Made by a program: the position numbers and the translations under genes. Of a stretch of DNA of 64,000 nt, positions 17,884 through 26,764 are shown one piece after another. The stretch comes from Methanosphaerula subterraneus (GTDB lineage Archaea > Halobacteriota > Methanomicrobia > Methanomicrobiales > Methanospirillaceae). Within the stretch, counting starts at the first letter, position 1. The number at the start of each line of letters is the position of its first letter. The notes beneath the pieces were generated by a model that worked only from the letters and a program-made list of their open reading frames with translations, ran no database searches and was not told the DNA's origin. Where the stretch lies: the NCBI RefSeq assembly GCF_052055875.1, contig NZ_CP170508.1, forward strand, positions 1,860,001 to 1,924,000, written 5' to 3'.

Positions 17884-18119
17884 TGGTGCCGGTTCAGGTG
17901 CCGGTGCAGCGCCCCGTTCTGGCTGTACTGGCCGGCGATCCTGAGAGCCTCCGCCCGAATGGCGTTATGGTCCTCCAAGCAGGTCTCCGGGGGCGCCTCC
18001 TTGCGGAGGATCGAGGAGGAGTTCTCGGTGATCTGGATCAGTTCTGTGGCGATGACGGCGTTCAGCCAGACCAGGTCGCCGAGCATCTGTTCGATCCGCG
18101 CCAGGGTGTCAGATTCCAT
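17880..18119 (-). CDS. Small hypothetical helical protein leading the GT2/TPR/ATPase operon
   Basis: A 79-residue protein of unknown function, Leu/Glu-rich and probably all-helical, with no signal peptide or membrane segment. A GTG three codons upstream (18128) is also in frame; the ATG at 18119 was preferred. It is judged real because it ends in a 4-nt ATGA overlap with the glycosyltransferase start, which matches the coupling further down the operon. Its sequence resembles no family I can name. Confidence 0.55.
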   Translation of the reverse strand: MESDTLARIEQMLGDLVWLNAVIATELIQITENSSSILRKEAPPETCLEDHNAIRAEALRIAGQYSQNGALHRHLNRHQ

Positions 18120-18180
18120 GCCATTCACTATGCAGGCCGTCAGGTAAACCTTTTTTCCCCGCCCGCCTGAACCTGATCAG

Positions 18181-18618
18181 ATGGACAACTACTGTACTGC
18201 GCTTCAGGAACAGGGGGCGAAGGCCAACCCGTTCTTTGCACTGATGGGGATCGACGTGGTCGCGATGGACGAGGGGCATGGCGAACTCTCGATGGTGGTC
18301 CGGCCGGATATGCAGAACGGCGAGGGCTGGCTGCAGGGCGGCCTGTACACCGCCCTCGCCGACGAGGCGATGGTGCTGGCCATCTATCCCGGCCTTCTCC
18401 CGGGGGAGAGGATCGCGACGATATCAGCGACCACCGACTTCTTCCGCGGGGTGAACGGGGGGACGATCGTGGCCAGGGGGAGGATCGTAAAGCGGGGGAG
18501 GAATGTGATCTTCGCAGAGGGGACGGTCTCTGCCGGGGATTCGGAGAAGCCGCTCTCCCGCACCACCGCAGCCTACGCAGTGACGAGACAGAGACCCGCT
18601 GATGCGAACACTAATTGA
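18181..18618 (+). CDS. PaaI-type hotdog-fold thioesterase
   Basis: A 145-residue single hotdog domain of the PaaI/YdiI thioesterase family, which hydrolyses acyl-CoA esters as a tetramer. The central helix starts with GWLQGGLYTALADEAMV (residues about 56-72), equivalent to the HGG.......D(A/S) active-site region, with Gln in place of the usual His. The segment AYAVTRQRPADANTN ends the protein. It stands just upstream of pyrG (39 nt gap) but shares no pathway with it; substrate unknown. Confidence 0.8.
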   Translation: MDNYCTALQEQGAKANPFFALMGIDVVAMDEGHGELSMVVRPDMQNGEGWLQGGLYTALADEAMVLAIYPGLLPGERIATISATTDFFRGVNGGTIVARGRIVKRGRNVIFAEGTVSAGDSEKPLSRTTAAYAVTRQRPADANTN

Positions 18619-18657
18619 ATATAAAAAGCATACAGAGTACCCACTGGGAGACAGATC

Positions 18658-20235
18658 GTGAAGTACATCATAGTGACCGGCGGGGTGATGAGTGGCCTCG
18701 GGAAAGGAATCACAGCCGCATCCATCGGGCGTATCCTGAAGAACCGGGGGTATCGGGTCACGGCCGTCAAGATCGATCCGTACCTGAACATCGATGCGGG
18801 GACGATGAACCCCGCGCAGCATGGCGAGGTCTTCGTGCTGGCCGATGGGAGCGAGGTGGACCTGGACCTCGGCAACTACGAGCGGTTTCTGGATATCGAA
18901 CTATCAGGACCGCACAATATCACGACCGGCAAGGTCTACCGGTCGGTGATCGAGAAGGAGCGGCGCGGGGATTACCTCGGGGACACGGTCCAGATCATCC
19001 CGCATATCACCGATGAGATCAAATGCCGGATCGAGCGGGCCGCCACCGAGGGGGACGAGGATGGGCCGGCCGAGATCTGCCTGGTCGAGGTCGGGGGCAC
19101 CGTCGGCGACATCGAGTCGATGCCGTTCCTCGAGGCGGTCAGGCAGATGCGCGGGGAGCTGCCCAGGGACGAGATGGTGCTGATCCATGTGACCCTGGTT
19201 CCTGAGGACACGATGGGGGACATGAAGACCAAGCCGACACAGCACTCGGTGAAGGCACTCCGGGAGGCCGGACTCTACGCGGACATGATCGTCGGCAGGA
19301 GCGAGCATCCGATCGGGCTGCACACCAAGCGGAAGATCGCCTCGTTCTGCGACGTCGCCGCACCGGCCGTCATCAGCGCCACCACCGCCCCTGACATCTA
19401 CCAGGTGCCGGTGGAACTGGAGAAGGAGGGTCTCGCCGATGCGATCACCAAGCACCTGCACCTCGACAAGCGGGAGGCCGCAGAGGAGTGGTACAATGTG
19501 GTCGCACGGGAGTACACCTCGCGGATCACGGTGGCCATCGTCTCCAAGTACGGGATCGAGGACGTCTACCTCTCGATCAAGGAGGCGCTGAAGCATGCCG
19601 GCAGGGCGCTCGCCACCGAGGTGAAGATCGTCTGGCTGGACGCCGAACGCTACGAACCCGGTCAGCTGGCCGATGTGGACGGGATCCTGATCCCCGGAGG
19701 GTTCGGGGTTCGCGGGATCGAAGGGAAGATCCAGGCGATCCAGTATGCACGGGAGCATGACATCCCGTTCCTCGGTCTCTGCCTCGGGTTTCAACTGGCC
19801 GTGGTCGAGTTCGCACGGAACGTGCTCGGCTGGAAAGATGCCTGCTCAGAGGAGATCGGACCGGGCCGGCATGTGATCGCCATCCTCCCGGAACAGGAAG
19901 GGGTCGACGACCTGGGCGGAACGATGCGGCTCGGGAACTACCCGGTGACGGTCAGGGCCGGGACGATCGCAGAGCAGCTGTATCGGTGCAGCACCATCAC
20001 CGAACGGCACCGGCACCGGTACGAGGTGAACCCTGAGGAGATCCCGGCACTCGAAGAGGCAGGGCTGACCTTCTCCGGGCAGAACGGTCCACGGATGGAG
20101 ATCTGCGAACTCCCCGGCCACCCGTTCTTCTTTGCCACCCAGTTCCACCCTGAGTTCCGGTCCCGACCGACCAGGCCGGCGCCGGCATTCCTCGGGTTCG
20201 TCAGTGCGTGCAGAAAGAACAAGAAGACTGCATAA
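18658..20235 (+). CDS. pyrG: CTP synthase
   Basis: A 525-residue CTP synthase, which aminates UTP to CTP with ATP and glutamine. The N-terminal synthetase domain starts with the P-loop GGVMSGLGKGITAAS, and KIDPYLNIDAGTM and VEVGGTVGDIES are intact. The C-terminal class I glutamine amidotransferase has the nucleophile Cys375 in GLCLGFQ and a terminal FHPEF triad His/Glu. It uses a GTG start with GGGAG upstream. It is the first gene of a co-directional run with guaA(B), argD, hisC and two more. Confidence 0.97.
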   Translation: MKYIIVTGGVMSGLGKGITAASIGRILKNRGYRVTAVKIDPYLNIDAGTMNPAQHGEVFVLADGSEVDLDLGNYERFLDIELSGPHNITTGKVYRSVIEKERRGDYLGDTVQIIPHITDEIKCRIERAATEGDEDGPAEICLVEVGGTVGDIESMPFLEAVRQMRGELPRDEMVLIHVTLVPEDTMGDMKTKPTQHSVKALREAGLYADMIVGRSEHPIGLHTKRKIASFCDVAAPAVISATTAPDIYQVPVELEKEGLADAITKHLHLDKREAAEEWYNVVAREYTSRITVAIVSKYGIEDVYLSIKEALKHAGRALATEVKIVWLDAERYEPGQLADVDGILIPGGFGVRGIEGKIQAIQYAREHDIPFLGLCLGFQLAVVEFARNVLGWKDACSEEIGPGRHVIAILPEQEGVDDLGGTMRLGNYPVTVRAGTIAEQLYRCSTITERHRHRYEVNPEEIPALEEAGLTFSGQNGPRMEICELPGHPFFFATQFHPEFRSRPTRPAPAFLGFVSACRKNKKTA

Positions 20236-20267
20236 AGACTGCAGGATATGAGCGGAGAAGAAATACT

Positions 20268-21185
20268 ATGGTCAATACAGAGAGATTTATTCAGCAGGCC
20301 GTCAGCGAGATCAGAGAACTGACCGGGGATGCCAGGGTCGTGATGGCCCTCTCAGGCGGGGTGGACTCCTCGGTCTGTGCAGCCCTGGCCGCACAGGCGA
20401 TCGGGGAACGGCTCGAGCCGATCTATGTCGACACCGGGCTGATGCGCAAGGGGGAGACCGAACGGATACGCCAGCTCTTCGGCCACCTGAACCTCCGGAT
20501 CGTCGACGCGGCGGACGAGTTCCTCGACGCCCTGGCCGGGGTGAGCGATCCCGAGGCGAAACGGAAGATCATCGGCGAACGGTTCATCAGGGTCTTCGAA
20601 CGGGAGGCCGAGAAGACCGGGGCGACGGTGCTGCTGCAGGGGACAATCTATCCCGACCGGATCGAGAGCGAGGGCGGGATCAAGAGCCACCACAATGTCG
20701 GCGGGATGCCGCTCGGGATCGCCTTCACCCAGGTGCTCGAGCCGCTCCGCGACCTCTACAAGGACGAGGTGCGGGACGTGGCCGGAGCGCTCGGGTTGCC
20801 GCGGGAGATCCAGCACCGGATGCCGTTCCCTGGCCCGGGGCTCGCGGTCAGGATCATCGGCGATGTGACCCGCGAGAAGGTCGCGGTGATCCGCGAGGCG
20901 AACGCGATCGCAGAGGAGGAACTGGTCGAGGAGTTCCGCCCATGGCAGTGCCTTGCGGCACTGGTCGGGCTCGGGACCGGGGTCAAGGGGGACATCAGGC
21001 TCCACGGCTGGATCGTGGCGGTCAGGGCGGTCAACTCCCGCGACGGGATGACCGCCGACCCGCTCGAGGTGCCGTACCCGGTCCTCTTCAAGATCGCCTC
21101 TCGGATCACGGCCGAGATCCCCTCGGTCGCCCGGGTCGTCTACGACGTGACTCCCAAACCACCGGCGACGATTGAGTACGAGTGA
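20268..21185 (+). CDS. guaAB: GMP synthase subunit B (ATP pyrophosphatase domain)
   Basis: A 305-residue GuaA pyrophosphatase subunit. It adenylates XMP and accepts ammonia to give GMP. The PP-loop SGGVDSSV is at residues 29-36, and HRMPFPGPGLAVRI and the C-terminal KPPATIEYE end complete the domain. Archaeal GMP synthase is split, and the amidotransferase subunit is not in this window. An upstream in-frame start at 20208 would add 20 residues that overlap pyrG; the ATG at 20268 has GAGAAG upstream and the standard N-terminus. Confidence 0.95.
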   Translation: MVNTERFIQQAVSEIRELTGDARVVMALSGGVDSSVCAALAAQAIGERLEPIYVDTGLMRKGETERIRQLFGHLNLRIVDAADEFLDALAGVSDPEAKRKIIGERFIRVFEREAEKTGATVLLQGTIYPDRIESEGGIKSHHNVGGMPLGIAFTQVLEPLRDLYKDEVRDVAGALGLPREIQHRMPFPGPGLAVRIIGDVTREKVAVIREANAIAEEELVEEFRPWQCLAALVGLGTGVKGDIRLHGWIVAVRAVNSRDGMTADPLEVPYPVLFKIASRITAEIPSVARVVYDVTPKPPATIEYE

Positions 21186-21207
21186 ACAAACAAACAGGTG
21201 AATGAGG

Positions 21208-22335
21208 ATGATTACAGAGGATTACAAAGCCCTCGACGCACGTTATTACATGCCTGCCAATACCCGCGATATGATGCTGGTGCGGGGCAGGGGCTCGAGG
21301 GTCTGGGACGATAAAGGGAACGAGTACATCGACTGCGTGGCAGGGATCGCGGTCTGCTCCACCGGCCACTGCCACCCGGCCGTGGTGCAGGCGATCTGTG
21401 CACAGGCACAGGAACTGATCCACTGCTCCAACCTGTATTATGTACCGCACCAGGCAGAGCTGGCGGAACGGCTGGTCGGGATCACCGGCTATGCCAAGGC
21501 CTTCTTCTCGAACTCGGGGGCCGAGGCGAACGAGGGAGCCCTGAAGCTCGCACGGATCAGCACCGGGAAGAAGAAGTTCGTCGCGTTCTCCCACGGGTTC
21601 CACGGAAGGACGATGGGAGCGCTCGCGGTCACGTACAAGCCGGGGATCCGGGAACCGTTCCTGCCGCTCGAACCGGCCTGCACCTTCGTCGACTACGGCG
21701 ACCTGGACGGGCTGATGGCAGCGATCGATGACCAGACCGCCGGTGTGATCGTCGAACCGATCCAGGGGGAGGCCGGGGTTTTGATCCCGCCGGACTCGTT
21801 CTTCAAGGGGATCCGGGAGTGCTGCGACGAACACGACGCTCTGATGATCGTCGACGAGGTCCAGACCGGGATGGGCAGGACCGGGAAGTGGCTTGGGATC
21901 GAGCACACTGGGGTGAAGCCCGACATCGTGACCCTCGCCAAGGGGATTGCGAGCGGGTTCCCAATGGGGGCCCTGGTCGCCCGCGACGGCATCGAGTTCA
22001 AGAAGGGCGAGCACGGCTCCACCTTCTCAGGCGGACCGATCGCCTGTGCGGCAGCCCTGGCCACCATCGATGTGATCGAAGAGGTGCTGCCGGAGGTGCC
22101 TGCGAAGGGCGAGCAGTTCCATAAGGCGCTCGCGGCCTACAACCCCCGGTCACGAGGGCTGATGATCGGGCTCACCCTCGGAGACCGGTGTGCCGAGGTC
22201 AGGGACACCTGCAGAGAGCACGGGGTGCTGATCAACTGCGCTGCAGACGGCAACCTTCGGCTGGTGCCGCCGCTGGTGATCACCCCTGAGGAGATCGAGA
22301 CCGTGACCGGAGTACTCCTTGCAGCCCTCGATTAG
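21208..22335 (+). CDS. argD: Acetylornithine aminotransferase
   Basis: A 375-residue class III PLP aminotransferase. The PLP lysine is K245 in TLAKGIASGFP, and VDEVQTGMGRTG and FSNSGAEANEGALKLAR are intact. The short length and overall pattern match ArgD (acetylornithine to glutamate semialdehyde) of arginine synthesis; the same protein may serve lysine synthesis in other organisms. An ATG two codons upstream lies only one base after the GGTG site, so the ATG at 21208, seven bases away, was chosen. It overlaps hisC by 17 nt. Confidence 0.9.
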   Translation: MITEDYKALDARYYMPANTRDMMLVRGRGSRVWDDKGNEYIDCVAGIAVCSTGHCHPAVVQAICAQAQELIHCSNLYYVPHQAELAERLVGITGYAKAFFSNSGAEANEGALKLARISTGKKKFVAFSHGFHGRTMGALAVTYKPGIREPFLPLEPACTFVDYGDLDGLMAAIDDQTAGVIVEPIQGEAGVLIPPDSFFKGIRECCDEHDALMIVDEVQTGMGRTGKWLGIEHTGVKPDIVTLAKGIASGFPMGALVARDGIEFKKGEHGSTFSGGPIACAAALATIDVIEEVLPEVPAKGEQFHKALAAYNPRSRGLMIGLTLGDRCAEVRDTCREHGVLINCAADGNLRLVPPLVITPEEIETVTGVLLAALD

Positions 22336-23383
22336 GCCCTACCTCAGGACCGGTCCAGGATATGTCTACGCCGCACGTACAACAGCGGCCGATAAGAAAG
22401 GCGAGGAGGGACGGATCGCCCGTCTCGCCTCCAATGAGAACCCGTTCCCGCCATCTACTGCGGCGGTCAGCGCTGGGGTTGCAGCCCTCGCGACCGTGAA
22501 CCGCTACCCGGACAACAGAATGACCGATCTGATAGAGGCGCTGAAACGCTTCCACGGGGACCACACATTCGTCGTCGGTAACGGGATGGACGGGATCATC
22601 GAGGCTGTCCTCCGCTGCTTTGTGGAGAAGGGGGACCGGGTCGTCGTCTCGACGCCGACCTTCTCGTTCTACGGGATCGCTGCAGCCGGGCAGGGAGCGA
22701 TCGTCGAGAACGTCCAGCGAAAGGATGACTTCACGGTCGACATCCCGGCGTTCACCCGGGCCTGTACAGGCGCCAGGGTCGCGTTCCTCTGCACCCCGAA
22801 CAACCCGACGGGCACGATGACCACGCCGGCGGAGGTGCGGGAGGTGCTCGACGGGATCGGTGACTGCATGCTCTTCCTCGACAACGCCTACGTGGACTTT
22901 GCCGGGGACGACTACCGCCCGCTGATGGACGACTACCAGAACCTGATCGTCGGCAGGACGATGTCCAAGATCTTCGGGCTGGCCGGGCTGCGGGTGGGCT
23001 ACGCGTTCATCCCTGCCTGGCTGGAGCCGTTCTATCAGAAGGCCGCGACCCCGTTCTCCGGGATCTCGTCGGTCTCGGCTGCCGCCGCGGTGGCGGCCCT
23101 CGCCGATCATGAACACCAGGAGAGGACGCTTCGTCATGTGCTGGAGTGGCGAGAACAGGTCCGGTCTGCGGTCAGGTTCCCGGTGCTGCCGTCAGAGGCG
23201 AACTTCCTGATGATCGACGTGGCCCCCCATACCGCAGACGAGGTCGTCGCGACCCTGGCCGGCCATGGGGTGTTGATCCGGTCGTGCCGATCGTTCCCCG
23301 GCCTCGGCGACCATTATGTCAGGGTCTCGATCGGGGATGCATGGGAGAACGAACGCTTTATCGAAGAGATCAACAGGCTATGA
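22319..23383 (+). CDS. hisC: Histidinol-phosphate aminotransferase
   Basis: A 354-residue class I/II PLP aminotransferase that converts imidazole acetol-phosphate to histidinol phosphate. The PLP lysine is K217 in GRTMSKIFGLAGLRVGY, with SNENPFPPS near the N-terminus and CTPNNPTGT in the middle. It starts with TTG, six bases after GGAG, inside the 3' end of argD. It ends in a 4-nt ATGA overlap with the next gene. No other his gene is nearby. Confidence 0.92.
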   Translation: MQPSIRPYLRTGPGYVYAARTTAADKKGEEGRIARLASNENPFPPSTAAVSAGVAALATVNRYPDNRMTDLIEALKRFHGDHTFVVGNGMDGIIEAVLRCFVEKGDRVVVSTPTFSFYGIAAAGQGAIVENVQRKDDFTVDIPAFTRACTGARVAFLCTPNNPTGTMTTPAEVREVLDGIGDCMLFLDNAYVDFAGDDYRPLMDDYQNLIVGRTMSKIFGLAGLRVGYAFIPAWLEPFYQKAATPFSGISSVSAAAAVAALADHEHQERTLRHVLEWREQVRSAVRFPVLPSEANFLMIDVAPHTADEVVATLAGHGVLIRSCRSFPGLGDHYVRVSIGDAWENERFIEEINRL

Positions 23384-23892
23384 TCTGCGGAATCACCGGG
23401 ACCCCGGGGACGGGTAAGAGTGCGGTCAGTGAGGTGCTGCGGAGCCGGGGGCATCAGGTGATCCGGCAGAACGATACGATGGAGCCGTACCTCACCGGCA
23501 CGGACGAGGATCGCGACGCCAGGATCGTGGACGCCGACGCCTGGGCAGACGAGTATACGCCGACCGCTCCGTTCATCGAGGGGCACCTCGTCCACCTTCT
23601 CGCCTGTGACAGGGTGGTGGTCCTCCGGTGCCGGCCCGACCGACTCAGAGCCAGACTGGAAGGCCGGGGGTACAGTGCCGGGAAGATCCGGGAGAACTGC
23701 GAGGCCGAGGCGATGGACCTGATCCTCTCCGAGGCCTACGATATCCATGGAGAAGAGAAATTGCTGGAGATCGATACCACCGATCGTTCGCCGGAGGACT
23801 GCGCCGACCTGATCGAGGGGTTCGTCAGCGGAACGGTCCCCCCATCCTGCGGATCGATCGACTGGTCGGCGATGCTCGGAGACCTGCTATGA
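23380..23892 (+). CDS. AK6/Fap7-like adenylate kinase
   Basis: A 170-residue P-loop nucleoside monophosphate kinase of the AK6 (hCINAP/Fap7) type, a family linked to adenylate kinase activity and to late maturation of the small ribosomal subunit. Walker A GTPGTGKS is at residues about 7-14. The short LID segment and the C-terminal ETTDRSPEDC-like region fit. It overlaps hisC and the next gene by 4 nt each, so it is translated within the same operon. Confidence 0.85.
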   Translation: MICGITGTPGTGKSAVSEVLRSRGHQVIRQNDTMEPYLTGTDEDRDARIVDADAWADEYTPTAPFIEGHLVHLLACDRVVVLRCRPDRLRARLEGRGYSAGKIRENCEAEAMDLILSEAYDIHGEEKLLEIDTTDRSPEDCADLIEGFVSGTVPPSCGSIDWSAMLGDLL

Positions 23893-24482
23893 CCCTCGAC
23901 TCGTACCGCCCGCATGTGGCCCGATTCTTCCCCCCGTTCGTCGCCCTGGCACAGAGACTGCACCTGACCCCCAACGCCCTGACGATCCTCTCGTTCTTCG
24001 CGGCTGGCGGGGCAGGGGTCGCATTCTATGCCGGCTCGCTCGGCCTCGGGGTCGTGATGGTCGCCCTGAACGCCGTCTTCGATGCCCTGGACGGGGCGGT
24101 GGCCCGGGCCGGCAACCTCCAGTCCAAGAAAGGGGATTTCCTCGATCATGCGATCGACCGGTACGCCGACATCTTCATCATCACCGGCATCTTCGCCGGC
24201 GGTGCGGTCTCCTGGCAGCTCGGGGTCTTCGCCCTGACCGGGGTGCTGATGTCCTCGTACATAGGCACCCAGGCCCAGGCCGTCGGGGTCGGCCGGTACT
24301 ACGGCGGTCTGCTCGGCAGGGCCGACCGGCTGGTGCTGGTGATCCTGGCCGGGATCCTCGGTATGATCTTCCCGGGTCAGTACTACGGGCTGACCCAGCT
24401 CGGATGGGTGCTCGGTCTCTTCGGGGTCCTCGGCCATTACACCGCCTTCCAGCGGTTCCGGTTCGTCTGGAAGCAGCTCTGA
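23889..24482 (+). CDS. CDP-alcohol phosphatidyltransferase (archaetidylinositol phosphate synthase type)
   Basis: A 197-residue polytopic membrane enzyme of the CDP-alcohol phosphotransferase family. The complete catalytic motif D-x2-D-G-x2-A-R-x8-G-x3-D-x3-D spans about residues 58-83 (DALDGAVAR to DHAID). About six membrane helices follow the family plan. In archaea this family attaches inositol phosphate or another polar head group to CDP-archaeol. The exact substrate (inositol phosphate versus glycerol or serine) is inferred. Confidence 0.85.
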   Translation: MTLDSYRPHVARFFPPFVALAQRLHLTPNALTILSFFAAGGAGVAFYAGSLGLGVVMVALNAVFDALDGAVARAGNLQSKKGDFLDHAIDRYADIFIITGIFAGGAVSWQLGVFALTGVLMSSYIGTQAQAVGVGRYYGGLLGRADRLVLVILAGILGMIFPGQYYGLTQLGWVLGLFGVLGHYTAFQRFRFVWKQL

Positions 24483-24616
24483 ACACTGGGAACAATTATT
24501 AGAGTGGTAATTTCGGGCAGGGCCCCAAATCCTCCTTTTAGAGAGTGTTCCGAAAAACGGTTTTTGGCCCTCCCGGGCATATCCATTTACTCCCTGTCGA
24601 TCTGATCCGTACCATC

Positions 24617-25006
24617 TCATCTCCATATCCAGAACACGACCTTCACGGCAAGATAGAGGATCAGCAACCAGACGAGGACGATCATGAAGAACCCTCCCCA
24701 ACTGAGAATTTTTTTATTCGGAAGCTCAGTCTTTGCTCGCTCCCAATATTCTTCCAACAAATTTTTCGGCATCAGGCTGATCGCAAGGGCGATGCCTGCG
24801 GGGATAATGATCAGATCATCCAGATAGCCGAGGACCGGAATAAAATCCGGAATGAGATCGATGGGGCTCAGGGCATAGGCGACTGTCAGGACGATGACAA
24901 CCTTTGCATGCAACGGGATTCGTGAATCGCCCCGGGCGAGGTAGAGCGCATAGAGATCGCACTTCAGCCTTTTTGCCCTCTGTTTGAGCAGTTCAAGAGA
25001 AGACAT
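24617..25006 (-). CDS. DUF1232 (YkvA-like) small membrane protein
   Basis: A 129-residue protein with the DUF1232 core (PLHAKVVIVLTVAYALSPIDLIPDFIPVLG, split across about residues 31-60). Three hydrophobic segments are visible: about 36-58, 63-78 and a C-terminal helix at about 104-126. Function in the family is unknown. Codon use is poorer in G+C than in its neighbours (AAA, ATA, TTT common), shared with the MFS gene downstream. Confidence 0.8.
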   Translation of the reverse strand: MSSLELLKQRAKRLKCDLYALYLARGDSRIPLHAKVVIVLTVAYALSPIDLIPDFIPVLGYLDDLIIIPAGIALAISLMPKNLLEEYWERAKTELPNKKILSWGGFFMIVLVWLLILYLAVKVVFWIWR

Positions 25007-25277
25007 ACGGTTGTCCTTCTTATTCTCGGGAGACTATTTCATCGTTCTCGTTGATCGATATCGGCACGGGCCAGGTCGATCCTTTCGTCCCCCAGTGCTT
25101 CTCCCGCCTAGATAGGACAATCCGGCATCTCCCCACCCCTATCTGTTCCGAGACCGCTGCCGACTTTCCCGGGGAGCGGCATACCATTGAGGATCAAGCG
25201 AATCCTCCCGATCCCGGCCATCCGCCACACCGATCACGCAAACATATAGGAGCCTTCTCAACAGACCATCTTCCCAC

Positions 25278-26714
25278 ATGTCCAGAATCATCGTCGACCC
25301 CCTGCATCAGAAACTCCTCCTTGTTGCTGCCACAATCGGGATGCTGCTGGACGGGCTCGACGGTTCCATTGTGAATGTTGTCCTCCCGCAGATATCCGAA
25401 TCATTCGGCACCGATACCGGGACGATCTCCTGGGTCGTCATCACCTATCTCTTAATGATGGCGGGACTCATTCTCGTCTTCGGAAAAATTGCAGAACGCG
25501 GCCTTCTCCAGAAGATCTTCCTCGGCGGCCTCCTCGTCTTCACCCTCGGATCTGCGGCATGCGGACTCTCCCCAGATTTTGGAATACTTCTCGCCTCCAG
25601 GATTTTTCAGGGAATCGGAGCGGCGATGATCGCTGCAACCGCACCTCTGCTGTGCGTAACATATCTCCCGAACACCATGCTGGGCACGTCCCTCGGGGCA
25701 ATGACCATGGCAAGTTCCATCGGATTTGCTGCAGGTCCTGCCATCGGCGGATTCCTCACCCACTATCTCTCCTGGCACTGGGTCTTCCTGATCAATATCC
25801 CAATAGGACTCCTTGCATTGCCGTTTGCCCTGCATGTCATTCCAGAGGACATCACCCGGAAAAAACAGCCGTTCGATCTCACCGGCGCTGTCGCACTCTT
25901 TGGCATGATGGCATCCGGGGTTTATACCCTGGAACGCATTCCCCATCTGGGCATCACCGATCAGCAGATACTGCTCGGCTCAGTCCTCTGTTTCGCGTGC
26001 ACCATCGCGTTCCTCGTTCAGGAACTCCGGTGTACAGCGCCGCTGATCAATGTTCGGGTCTTTACCGCATGGAAGTTCACTGCGGTATTCCTCGCATTTC
26101 TCATCATGAATATCGTTTACGCTGGGATCCTGTATCTCCTGCCGTTCTTCCTTCAGGCGGGCATGCGGTTCGATACGGCAGTGAGCGGGTTGTATCTGCT
26201 GATCCCCCCAGCACTCACGGCGATCATCGGGATCCCGCTCGGGAGATGGTCGGACAGCATTGGCCGCAGACCGTTTGCTCTTGCGGCGTCTCTTGTGTTG
26301 ATTGCGGTTAACGGTATCTACCTGATGATTCTCCCGGAGATGGGACCTGTTCCGCTCTTAACAGGCCTCATCCTGATGGGCCTTTTCTGGGGATTTGCCG
26401 GAGGACCGGTAGCCGGCAGAGTTGTGGACTACGCCCCACGTGGTGAAGAAGGTACCGGGTCATCCCTGATGGTTACGGCGATATATCTCGGAAGTGTTAT
26501 CGGTATTGCGCTCTATGCAGCGACTTTTACGATCACAACTGCAGGAGGAGGCATTGTGGCCTTCTCCGACCTTGATCTCGGCACGCTCATGAATGGCTTC
26601 CATGTCTCCACACTGGCAGGACTCGTGCTCTCCGTCGCCGCCTTCGTCTTCTCGGTGATCGTTCGAGAGAGAAGGGAGCCCGATCCGGCGGCTGGCAGTT
26701 CTGCTCACGAATAG
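25278..26714 (+). CDS. MFS drug/proton antiporter, DHA2 (14-helix) type
   Basis: A 478-residue integral membrane transporter of the EmrB/QacA class, which exports hydrophobic compounds against protons. The first helix carries LLDGLDGSIVNVVLPQI, the DHA2 signature position. PLGRWSDSIGRR is a motif A, and the G-x-G-P-x-I-G-G form of motif C is seen in GFAAGPAIGGFL. About 14 helices can be counted. Base composition is lower in G+C than the surrounding genes, suggesting transfer. No regulator or periplasmic partner is adjacent. Confidence 0.88.
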   Translation: MSRIIVDPLHQKLLLVAATIGMLLDGLDGSIVNVVLPQISESFGTDTGTISWVVITYLLMMAGLILVFGKIAERGLLQKIFLGGLLVFTLGSAACGLSPDFGILLASRIFQGIGAAMIAATAPLLCVTYLPNTMLGTSLGAMTMASSIGFAAGPAIGGFLTHYLSWHWVFLINIPIGLLALPFALHVIPEDITRKKQPFDLTGAVALFGMMASGVYTLERIPHLGITDQQILLGSVLCFACTIAFLVQELRCTAPLINVRVFTAWKFTAVFLAFLIMNIVYAGILYLLPFFLQAGMRFDTAVSGLYLLIPPALTAIIGIPLGRWSDSIGRRPFALAASLVLIAVNGIYLMILPEMGPVPLLTGLILMGLFWGFAGGPVAGRVVDYAPRGEEGTGSSLMVTAIYLGSVIGIALYAATFTITTAGGGIVAFSDLDLGTLMNGFHVSTLAGLVLSVAAFVFSVIVRERREPDPAAGSSAHE

Positions 26715-26756
26715 CGTCTCCGGGGAATCCATCCCGGCACGTACATCCTTTTCTTT

Positions 26757-26762
26757 AAAAAA
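26757..26762 (-). terminator. Oligo-T terminator after fen
   Basis: A6 on the plus strand gives T6 just past the stop of fen at 26765. The plus-strand CCTTTTCTTT immediately before may serve the convergent MFS gene. Confidence 0.35.
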
Positions 26763-26764
26763 GA

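Noticed and set aside
24551..24570. Possible hairpin of CCGAAAAA and TTTTTGG after the CDP-alcohol gene
   Set aside because: The stem is interrupted and AT-rich, and it is about 70 nt past the stop; not strong enough to call a terminator.
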